Below are positions 7,963 to 12,399 of a stretch of 12,399 bases of DNA, in pieces. The notes below the pieces were generated by a model, which did no database searches, had not been told where the DNA came from, and saw only the letters and a list, made by a program, of their open reading frames with translations. Within the stretch, counting starts at the first letter, position 1. Each line of letters opens with the position of its first letter. A program made the translations under genes and the position numbers. This DNA comes from Oscillospiraceae bacterium (GTDB lineage: Bacteria > Bacillota > Clostridia > UMGS1883). Location: contig SVJI01000025.1 of NCBI GenBank assembly GCA_015069065.1, forward strand, positions 1 to 12,399, read 5' to 3'.

Positions 7963-9147
7963 TTATTTGTTTTGAAGTGCGGCAATACCAGGAAGCTCCT
8001 TACCCTCAAGGAATTCAAGGCTTGCTCCGCCGCCTGTTGAAATATGGCTCATCTTATCGCCAAGACCTGCCTGATTAACCGCTGCAACACTGTCGCCGCC
8101 GCCGATTACTGTTGTAGCATCTATCTCAGAAAGAACCTGTGCAATTGCATTTGTACCCTTTGCAAAAGAGGGCATTTCAAATACACCCATAGGTCCGTTC
8201 CATACAACTGTCTTGGCATTTCTTACAGCATCGGAGAAGAGCTCTATTGTCTTAGGTCCGATATCAAGGCCCTGCCAGCCTGCCTCAATGCCGCCCTCTG
8301 CTACAACTTTGCTTTCTGCGTCATTGTTAAATTCCTTTGCAACAACTGTATCAATGGGAAGAAGAAGCTTATCGCCTGCTTTTTCCATCATTTCCTTTGC
8401 GTAGTCAATATAATCCTTTTCAAGAAGGCTGTCGCCTACTTCCTGACCCTTTGCAGCCATAAATGTATATGCCATACCGCCGCCGATGATAAGCTTGTCA
8501 ACCTTGTCAAGAAGATTCTCAATTACGCTGATTTTGCTTGAAACCTTGCTTCCGCCGAGGATTGCAACAAGGGGACGAACAGGATTGTTTACTGCATTAC
8601 CCAAAAATTCGATTTCTTTCTGAATGAGGTATCCGCATACAGCAGGAAGATACTCTGTAACGCCAACTGTAGAGCAGTGCGCTCTGTGCGCTGTACCAAA
8701 TGCATCGTTAACAAAAATTTCTGCAAGAGAAGCAAGCTCCTTGCTGAATGTTTCAATGTTCTTGGTTTCCTCTGCTCTGTAACGTGTGTTTTCGAGAAGA
8801 ACGATGTCACCGTCATTCATAGCTGCAACAGCTTTTTTTGCATTGTCGCCAACAACATTATCGTCAGCTGCAAAAACTACTTCCTTGCCAAGCTTCTCAG
8901 AAAGTCTTTTTGCTACAGGTGCCAGAGAGAATTCACTCTTTGGCTCACCCTTAGGCTTACCCATATGAGAGCAAAGTATAACCTTTGCACCGTTTTCTGC
9001 AAGATATTTAATTGTAGGCATAGCACCTACGATTCTGTTTTCGTCTGTAATATTTCCGTCCTTGTCCAGCGGTACATTGAAGTCGCAGCGTACAAGCACT
9101 TTCTTACTCTTTACCTGAATGTCCTCAATAGATTTCTTGTTCATCAT
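7963..9147 (-). CDS. pgk: Phosphoglycerate kinase
   Basis: Catalyses 1,3-bisphosphoglycerate + ADP to 3-phosphoglycerate + ATP in glycolysis. The 394-aa length is typical. Motifs in order: VLVRCDFNVPLD (substrate site), SHMGKPKG, LLENTRYRAEE, FVNDAFGTAHRAHCSTVG, AILGGSKVSSKI, LIIGGGMAYTF, VVWNGPMGVFE, and the nucleotide-binding GGGDSVAAVNQAG with STGGGASLEFLEG near the C-terminus. The ATG at 9147 is chosen because GAGGTG stands 6 nt upstream; an in-frame GTG at 9156 overlaps that SD. It is the first gene of the glycolytic run, about 76 nt downstream of the expected start of a good sigma-A-type promoter. gapA, which often precedes pgk in Firmicutes, is absent here. Confidence 0.97.
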   Translation of the reverse strand: MMNKKSIEDIQVKSKKVLVRCDFNVPLDKDGNITDENRIVGAMPTIKYLAENGAKVILCSHMGKPKGEPKSEFSLAPVAKRLSEKLGKEVVFAADDNVVGDNAKKAVAAMNDGDIVLLENTRYRAEETKNIETFSKELASLAEIFVNDAFGTAHRAHCSTVGVTEYLPAVCGYLIQKEIEFLGNAVNNPVRPLVAILGGSKVSSKISVIENLLDKVDKLIIGGGMAYTFMAAKGQEVGDSLLEKDYIDYAKEMMEKAGDKLLLPIDTVVAKEFNNDAESKVVAEGGIEAGWQGLDIGPKTIELFSDAVRNAKTVVWNGPMGVFEMPSFAKGTNAIAQVLSEIDATTVIGGGDSVAAVNQAGLGDKMSHISTGGGASLEFLEGKELPGIAALQNK

Positions 9148-9200
9148 GTAAATCACCTCATAATTAAATATATCTTAAAATTTTTTATTTATCCTAAAGA

Positions 9201-9227
9201 GTACATACTTCCAGTAGTACTTCTAGT
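9201..9227. promoter_or_regulatory. Operator-like repeats at the pgk transcription start
   Basis: ACTTCCAGT (9207-9215) and ACTTCTAGT (9219-9227) are direct repeats with a 12-bp period and one mismatch. The segment 9201-9220 can also be read as an inverted repeat: GTAC-A-TACT, TCC, AGTA-GTAC. They cover roughly the start point and the first 20 transcribed bases downstream of the pgk -10 box, a place where a repressor could act. No known operator is recognised. Confidence 0.35.
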
Positions 9228-9229
9228 CT

Positions 9230-9257
9230 ATTATACCACTGTTTCGGGTAATTGCAA
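9230..9257 (-). promoter_or_regulatory. Sigma-A-type promoter of pgk–tpiA
   Basis: On the minus strand: TTGCAA (9257-9252) as -35, a 16-bp spacer, and TATAAT (9235-9230) as a perfect -10, preceded by TGG as an extended -10 element. An A/T-rich stretch (CTAAAAAAGC) lies directly upstream of the -35 and may act as an UP element. The expected start is near 9223. Nothing else that looks like a gene occupies 9148-9373; the rest of this gap is the A/T-rich leader and the upstream cassette's terminator. Confidence 0.8.
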
Positions 9258-9306
9258 GCTTTTTTAGAGGAAAAGAAACCTAAAATCGCTATTTTTTCAT
9301 CGATTT

Positions 9307-9350
9307 AAAAGCAAAAGGGGGTGTAAAAAAACTCAGTTTTTTACACCCCC
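9307..9350 (-). terminator. Strong intrinsic terminator of the small-protein cassette
   Basis: GGGGGTGTAAAAAA (9317-9330) and TTTTTTACACCCCC (9337-9350) form a perfect 14-bp stem with a 6-nt loop. On the minus strand the stem is followed by TTTTGCTTTT (9316-9307), a T-rich tail. On the plus strand no T tract follows, so it works for the leftward transcript of the cassette ending at 9374 and insulates the pgk promoter. Confidence 0.88.
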
Positions 9351-9373
9351 TATGGGAATAAGAAAAAAGATTC

Positions 9374-9619
9374 TTAAGTTATCCCCATGATAAACAGATA
9401 TCCTAATGTTGCCAGTAGTATATAATCGTCGCACCCCTCAAAAATAAGTACCAGAATAATTCCCGCGAGAATATAATCATCGGTGGAAAACTCCGAAATC
9501 AGATTTTTTAAGTTTAGACCATGTTTAATTTGCCGAGGCAACTGCGGCTGTACATACGTTTTATTCCTGTCAGTCTGCTTTTGAGGGACGTCAAACGCAC
9601 TCATCTGTGTTACACGCAT
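9374..9619 (-). CDS. Small protein with a duplicated Asp-Asp hydrophobic C-terminal hairpin
   Basis: An 81-aa protein I do not recognise by name. The first ~40 residues are polar, Gln- and Pro-containing and probably disordered (QPQLPRQIKHG). The C-terminal part has two consecutive hydrophobic stretches of about 14 residues, each introduced by DDYIL (residues 47-51 and 64-68) and separated by FEGC. This looks like an internal duplication or a short helical hairpin lying in or on a membrane. I recall similar Asp-Asp/Leu-rich tails in clostridial hypothetical proteins, but cannot verify this here. The ATG at 9619 has an excellent SD, AAGGAGG, 7 nt upstream. It lies 12 nt after the 105-aa gene and ends just before the strong terminator, so it is the last gene of the cassette. 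Function unknown. Confidence 0.8.
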   Translation of the reverse strand: MRVTQMSAFDVPQKQTDRNKTYVQPQLPRQIKHGLNLKNLISEFSTDDYILAGIILVLIFEGCDDYILLATLGYLFIMGIT

Positions 9620-9631
9620 ATCTACGCCTCC

Positions 9632-9949
9632 TTAAAACAGTTTCAGGTCCTTGCCCAGTTTTCCCATGGATGCCATCTTAAGGATTGTCACGGCGCTATC
9701 CATATACGGCGCACGTTTTTCACTGAGAAAGGGTTTTATCGCCATAAGAAGCCGTGTTCTGTCATCATTTATGGCTCCGCCCAGACCGCCGAGCAGATTT
9801 GTTATACCGCTTTCAGGGGAGCTTTGCACATTCTGCGAACTTTCCTCACTTTTTCCTCCCAGAGAGGATAAAACTCCCGAAACCTTATTCATAATCTCCG
9901 GATCCTGAAGTGCCTTTGATATTTCCTGTTCTAAATCCACATTACTCAC
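9632..9949 (-). CDS. Small protein of unknown function, middle gene of the cassette
   Basis: A 105-aa protein, not recognised. Residues 1-30 form an acidic helix region (LEQEISKALQDPEIMNKVSGVLSSLGG), then a Ser/Glu/Gln-rich linker (about 33-48), a Gly/Leu segment (NLLGGLGGAI, 51-60), and a C-terminal basic helical pair: residues 63-79 (DRTRLLMAIKPFLSEKR), then 83-93. No signal peptide and no clear transmembrane helix. The GTG start at 9949 overlaps the stop of the 80-aa gene by four bases (GTGA), so the two are translationally coupled; a purine-rich stretch with GGA precedes it. The 81-aa gene follows after 12 nt. The layout suggests the three products work together (inference). Confidence 0.75.
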   Translation of the reverse strand: MSNVDLEQEISKALQDPEIMNKVSGVLSSLGGKSEESSQNVQSSPESGITNLLGGLGGAINDDRTRLLMAIKPFLSEKRAPYMDSAVTILKMASMGKLGKDLKLF

Positions 9950-10188
9950 CCTTTTCCGTTTAATACATCAAAAATAAGCTTGGCGATGCTTGAATTAGAA
10001 TTTAATTCCTGCATCATTTCCTTTTGCTTCGCACTGTCTATTCCTAACTGCTGTATGCCTTCTCCTTTTTTTATTTTTTCCACAAGCTCCTTTCCCGCAT
10101 CTGTGGCGGCAAAGTCCTTTGCCTGTTTCACTGCTTCATTAAGCTCCGCCTTGTTCATGGATTTAAGCTTTTCAAGAATATCTTTCAC
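9946..10188 (-). CDS. Small charged helical protein, first gene of the cassette
   Basis: An 80-aa protein, not recognised. It is highly charged and predicted helical throughout: EKLKSMNKAELNEAVKQAKDFA, then GKELVEKIKKGEG, KQKEMMQELN, and a more hydrophobic end, IAKLIFDVLNGKG. There is no signal peptide or membrane helix. It starts at GTG 10188 with a strong SD, GGGGGAG, about 5 nt upstream; no ATG occurs before residue 11. Its stop overlaps the start of the 105-aa gene (GTGA). It is the promoter-proximal gene of the cassette and diverges from the YfcE-type gene, with 93 nt between starts. Function unknown. Confidence 0.75.
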   Translation of the reverse strand: MKDILEKLKSMNKAELNEAVKQAKDFAATDAGKELVEKIKKGEGIQQLGIDSAKQKEMMQELNSNSSIAKLIFDVLNGKG

Positions 10189-10220
10189 ACAATCTCCCCC
10201 TTGATAAAATACTTCTGCTT

Positions 10221-10249
10221 TAGTATATGCCGACTTGACAGATTGTGTT
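10221..10249 (-). promoter_or_regulatory. Candidate sigma-K-like promoter of the small-protein cassette
   Basis: On the minus strand AACA (10249-10246), a 16-bp spacer, and CATATACTA (10229-10221) match the sigma-K consensus from B. subtilis (mACm, 16-17 bp, CATAnnnTA). Read as sigma-A, the TATACT is good but the -35 (GAACAC) is poor. The predicted start leaves a leader of about 25 nt before the GTG at 10188. The motif is short, so chance is a real alternative. Confidence 0.35.
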
Positions 10250-10263
10250 CTTTCGTATAAAAT
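10235..10263 (+). promoter_or_regulatory. Sigma-A-type promoter of the YfcE-like gene
   Basis: TTGACA (10235-10240), a 17-bp spacer and TAAAAT (10258-10263) form a near-consensus promoter. The expected start, near 10270, leaves only about 12 nt before the ATG, almost all taken by the SD GAGGTG. It physically overlaps the divergent candidate promoter of the small-protein cassette. Confidence 0.78.
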
Positions 10264-10281
10264 ACACCCAGAGGTGATTTA

Positions 10282-10764
10282 ATGCGGGCAATTGTAATAT
10301 CTGACAGTCATAACGATACTGCCGCATGTGAGAGGGCAATTTCCTCTGTAGCTCAATATGACATGATAATACATCTGGGCGATATTGCGCGGGATGTGGA
10401 TTTTCTGGAATCCTGTTACTACCCTGCAAAGGTCTTTTCAGTACTGGGGAACAATGATTTTCTGCGCCCGGGTGATTACGAGCGTGTAATAGATTTTGAC
10501 GGACACAAAATATTTATATGCCATGGACATACGTTAAGCGTAAATTACGGTACGGAAAAAATGGAGTCTGTCGCAAAGCAAAAAGGGTGCGTGGCGGCAC
10601 TTTTCGGACATACCCACCGAAGCGTATGTAAAAAAAGCGAGGATGGCTTTCTTATCCTTAATCCGGGCAGCGTTTCGCGCCCCAGAGGATGCAAACCAAG
10701 CTTTGCAATACTGGAAAGTGATGGCGGAAAGCTTGACGCTGCCATTGTAGATTGGGTTTTGTAA
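10282..10764 (+). CDS. YfcE/MJ0936-type calcineurin-like metallophosphodiesterase
   Basis: A cytosolic 160-aa dinuclear-metal phosphoesterase of the YfcE group; members hydrolyse model phosphodiesters and their natural substrate is usually unknown. All metal-site motifs are present: DSHND (Asp8, His10), HLGD (Asp34), GNND (Asn57), CHGH (His81) and FGHTHR (His110, His112), followed by NPGSVSRPRG, typical of the family's C-terminal end. The ATG at 10282 has GAGGTG 5 nt upstream. A good promoter lies directly in front. The membrane-protein gene begins 18 nt after its stop, probably in the same transcript, which ends at the hairpin at 11169-11209. Confidence 0.92.
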   Translation: MRAIVISDSHNDTAACERAISSVAQYDMIIHLGDIARDVDFLESCYYPAKVFSVLGNNDFLRPGDYERVIDFDGHKIFICHGHTLSVNYGTEKMESVAKQKGCVAALFGHTHRSVCKKSEDGFLILNPGSVSRPRGCKPSFAILESDGGKLDAAIVDWVL

Positions 10765-10782
10765 CAGAAAGGAATGTTTATT

Positions 10783-11187
10783 ATGACAAGGGAAAAGGAA
10801 CTTTACCGCGGTGAGGGAGTAATGCCGAAATCCCCACAGCAGACGTTTTTCTCTCTGCTGTGCGTGGCGGCGCTGTGCATTGCAGTACTTTCCGCTGCCC
10901 CATTTCTTCCTTTTTCGTGGCTTTTTGAAATAGGGATAATTGCAGTCAGTGCAGTAATGATAAACAGTATCTTAAAAAAGGGACCGTTCAGTGTTACATA
11001 CGTCCTGTATGAAAACTCTCTTGAGGTTATAACTCGCTACGGGCTTATTGAAAAAGTAACGGCAACCTATATTCTGAAAGAAACCGTTTTCACAGAAACC
11101 ACCGTTACGGCAAATGGAAAAACCCTGCCGTTTTATCCTGATGAAGCTTTAAAAAAACTTCTAAATTTAAACACTCCCTCATACTAA
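10783..11187 (+). CDS. Small membrane protein with two transmembrane helices and a C-terminal beta-rich domain
   Basis: A 134-aa protein, not assigned to a family with certainty. Residues about 22-43 and 46-64 are two adjacent transmembrane helices broken by PFLPFSW; the rest (about 69-120: FSVTYVLYENSLEVITRYGLIEK as strands, ending in DEALKKLLN) resembles small bacterial PH-like domains found in membrane proteins of the YcxB/bPH type, an impression only. I chose the ATG at 10783 because AAAGGA is 9 nt upstream; the ATG at 10774 abuts that SD. It follows the YfcE-type gene closely. Its stop codon lies within the loop of the terminator hairpin, so the last codons form the 5' arm of the stem. 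Confidence 0.75.
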   Translation: MTREKELYRGEGVMPKSPQQTFFSLLCVAALCIAVLSAAPFLPFSWLFEIGIIAVSAVMINSILKKGPFSVTYVLYENSLEVITRYGLIEKVTATYILKETVFTETTVTANGKTLPFYPDEALKKLLNLNTPSY

Positions 11188-11209
11188 TTTTATGAGGGAG
11201 TGTTTTTTT
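11169..11209 (+). terminator. Intrinsic terminator whose stem also holds the bofA ribosome-binding site
   Basis: AAACACTCCCTCATA (11169-11183) pairs with TATGAGGGAGTGTTT (11191-11205) in a perfect 15-bp stem with a 7-nt loop; the T run extends from 11203 to 11209. It is a textbook terminator for the YfcE–membrane-protein transcript, beginning inside the coding end of the latter. The 3' arm includes GAGGGAG, the SD of the next gene. Confidence 0.88.
11194..11200 (+). promoter_or_regulatory. SD of bofA inside the terminator stem
   Basis: GAGGGAG stands 9 nt before the ATG at 11210 and decides that start over the in-frame ATG at 11192, which is itself within the stem and has no SD. In any read-through transcript the SD would be sequestered by the hairpin; a transcript starting inside the hairpin or its loop would leave it free. 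Confidence 0.6.
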
Positions 11210-11452
11210 ATGGATATGCTTATACTTTTACTTGGGGTAATTCTCGTTGTTTTGTTTTTCCTGAACATAAAAAATGCCGCAGACCTTCTTTGCAGAATTG
11301 TCGGCGGCTTTGCCTTGCTTTTAATATATAATGCCGCAGCACCACATCTGTCACTTCAACCTGTAGGAATAAACCTGATTTCCGCACTTTTTACGGGAAT
11401 TATGGGCGCTCCCGGTGCTGTGCTGCTTGTTTGCGCTGCTGCTTTTCTTTGA
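11210..11452 (+). CDS. bofA: BofA-type inhibitor of pro-sigma-K processing
   Basis: BofA is a small integral membrane protein of the mother cell that, in Bacillus, inhibits the SpoIVFB protease until a forespore signal allows pro-sigma-K cleavage. The 80-aa protein (Bacillus BofA is 87) has the family pattern: an N-terminal membrane helix (about 2-20), a second hydrophobic stretch with RIVGGFALLLIYN (29-41), and the conserved end VGINLISALFTGIMGAPGAVLL (52-73), with the GIN and GxPG elements. The ATG at 11210 is supported by GAGGGAG 9 nt upstream. No own promoter is evident in the short space behind the upstream gene; it may lie inside that gene. Its last 53 bp overlap the convergent DUF5662-type gene. 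Presence supports a spore-forming host; whether a SpoIVFB partner exists cannot be seen here. Confidence 0.85.
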   Translation: MDMLILLLGVILVVLFFLNIKNAADLLCRIVGGFALLLIYNAAAPHLSLQPVGINLISALFTGIMGAPGAVLLVCAAAFL

Positions 11453-11987
11453 GAACAAAATCCTTTATATGCTGCAGGGTATAATCTTCACCCTGCTCTT
11501 TCAGCATGAGGAGCCATTTCTCCAGAAGGTCACTTGTTTCCGAATGAATTACGCGGTTAGATTTTCCGCGCATAAAATACTCGTAGGGATGCGCGTTTGT
11601 ATAATTGTGTCCCTGATAAATCTTACTCGCTGCAACACGGTCACAGAACATTTCCGCAACGTAGCGCACAGGCATTTTTACAGGACAAACTCTTCTCTCT
11701 TTAGGGTTGTAGTCCGTCCAGTATTCAAAATGATGCCTGTTTCTTCCCTTGTGGTGCAGCCATGCCTCGCTGTAGCCCTTTTCACGCCGCTCAATTTCGT
11801 TTGGACTGCACGTTCCGGTATAATTTTTTACTCCCTGCCAGAACTCTATGGGGGAATATTTGGACAAATCGTGCCTTAACCCCTGCCACAAAATGCCTGC
11901 CTTTGCACAATGGCGCGCCACCGCATGGCGGTGACGCGTTATTGTTGTAAAGTGACCTATTGCATTTGAAACAAGACTTTTTTTCAT
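11400..11987 (-). CDS. DUF5662-family protein, possible HD-like metal-binding domain
   Basis: A 195-aa soluble protein that I recognise as the DUF5662 family, uncharacterised and common in Firmicutes. Conserved-looking elements are KAGILWQGLRHDLSKYSPIEF (His39-Asp40), GYSEAWLHHKGRNRHHFEYW (His78, His79, His85, His86), MPVRYVAEMFCDRVAASK (Asp116) and YEYF. The spacing of His, His-Asp, His and a late Asp recalls HD-type metal phosphohydrolases, but this is inference. The C-terminal tail (KEKQQRKQAAQHRERP) is basic and lies over the end of bofA. The ATG at 11987 is preferred, with AGAAGG 7 nt upstream; an in-frame TTG at 12026 has no such support. It follows uxaC by about 35 nt and is probably co-transcribed with it. 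Confidence 0.8.
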   Translation of the reverse strand: MKKSLVSNAIGHFTTITRHRHAVARHCAKAGILWQGLRHDLSKYSPIEFWQGVKNYTGTCSPNEIERREKGYSEAWLHHKGRNRHHFEYWTDYNPKERRVCPVKMPVRYVAEMFCDRVAASKIYQGHNYTNAHPYEYFMRGKSNRVIHSETSDLLEKWLLMLKEQGEDYTLQHIKDFVLKEKQQRKQAAQHRERP

Positions 11988-12022
11988 ACAAATACCTTCT
12001 TTACAAAAGTTTGTTCCCAAAA

Positions 12023-12399
12023 TCAAAATCCAAAGTATTCCTTGGCATTCTCATAACAAATGCCCTTAACAATTTTTTCAAGAGTCTTCATATCGTTAGG
12101 ATATTCACCGTTTTCCACCCATGTTCCTATGAGATTACATACAATTCTCCTGAAATACTCATGTCTTGTATATGAAACAAAGCTTCTGCTGTCTGTCAGC
12201 ATACCTACAAAACGTGCCAGCATGCCTAAGTTTGCAAGGGCGCGCATCTGACTTTCCATGCCGTCACGCTGGTCGTTAAACCACCAGCCTGAGCCGAACT
12301 GGATTTTTCCGGGGATACCGCCGCCCTGAAAGTTTCCGAGCATTGTTCCCAGAACGTAGTTATCCTTGGGGTTTAAGGTGTAAAGTATCGTTTTGGGGA
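12023..12399 (-). CDS. uxaC: Uronate (glucuronate) isomerase, C-terminal part (cut by window edge)
   Basis: UxaC isomerises D-glucuronate to D-fructuronate and D-galacturonate to D-tagaturonate at the start of hexuronate breakdown. The last 124 residues are present and the frame stays open to the window edge. The sequence has the family's highly conserved C-terminal signatures: TLNPKDNYVLGTMLGNFQ, GKIQFGSGWWFNDQRDGME, LANLGMLARFVGMLTDSRSF, YTRHEYFRRIVCN and the end NAKEYFGF. A start codon is not visible; the internal ATG near 12343 is not the real start. The gene points to pectin or host-glycan uronate use, as in gut Clostridia (inference). The DUF5662-type gene follows directly. Confidence 0.95.
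   Translation of the reverse strand, partial: PKTILYTLNPKDNYVLGTMLGNFQGGGIPGKIQFGSGWWFNDQRDGMESQMRALANLGMLARFVGMLTDSRSFVSYTRHEYFRRIVCNLIGTWVENGEYPNDMKTLEKIVKGICYENAKEYFGF

Noticed and set aside
9283..9306. Inverted repeat AAATCG / CGATTT upstream of the pgk promoter
   Set aside because: Six-bp arms with a 12-nt loop in A/T-rich sequence; not distinguishable from chance.
11988..12026. TTG start adding 13 residues to the DUF5662-type protein
   Set aside because: The added residues span the SD of the ATG at 11987 and look non-coding.
1..12399. CRISPR arrays, tRNAs, rRNAs, insertion sequences, phage or toxin-antitoxin genes
   Set aside because: None seen: no regularly spaced repeats, no transposase or integrase motifs, no cloverleaf-like segments with conserved T-loop; almost every stretch is accounted for by coding sequence.

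Overview
The window looks like chromosome from a low-to-moderate-GC, spore-forming member of the Clostridia (Firmicutes), plausibly a gut Oscillospiraceae/Ruminococcaceae-type lineage. The signs are the MecA-like adaptor, the BofA-like sporulation protein, the DUF1934–argS pairing also known from Bacillus subtilis (ywiB–argS), purine-rich Shine-Dalgarno (SD) sites before nearly every gene, and frequent GTG starts. I see no tRNA, rRNA, CRISPR array, insertion sequence or phage gene. The family calls come from motifs read by eye; the lineage is an inference.

Region 1 (minus strand, about 9257 down to 1) is a long co-directional block. A good sigma-A-type promoter near 9230-9257 leads into pgk, tpiA and gpmI (lower glycolysis, without gapA), then murI (D-glutamate for peptidoglycan), a DUF1934 protein, argS, an exported S41/CtpA-type protease with a PDZ domain and a C-terminal peptidoglycan-binding-like domain, a short AraC-type regulator, and the N-terminal part of mecA, cut by the window edge. 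The junctions are tight: murI and DUF1934 share a TAATG, and the protease and AraC genes are 1 nt apart. A hairpin lies between pgk and tpiA, and a hairpin followed by five T lies between tpiA and gpmI, so the glycolytic genes need not be expressed equally.

Region 2 (minus strand, 10249 to 9307) is a compact three-gene cassette of small unrecognised proteins (80, 105 and 81 aa). It has strong SD sites, a GTGA overlap, a candidate sigma-K-like promoter and its own strong intrinsic terminator. The last protein ends in two consecutive hydrophobic stretches, each starting with Asp-Asp-Tyr-Ile-Leu. This is the least explained part of the window.

Region 3 (plus strand, 10235 to 11452) diverges from the cassette. 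A TTGACA-N17-TAAAAT promoter drives a YfcE-type metallophosphodiesterase and a small two-helix membrane protein. A strong terminator hairpin follows, and the 3' arm of its stem also carries the SD of the next gene, a BofA-type regulator of sigma-K processing.

Region 4 (minus strand, 12399 to 11400) holds the 3' end of uxaC (uronate isomerase) followed by a DUF5662-type protein. The 3' end of the latter overlaps the 3' end of bofA head-to-head by 53 bp.
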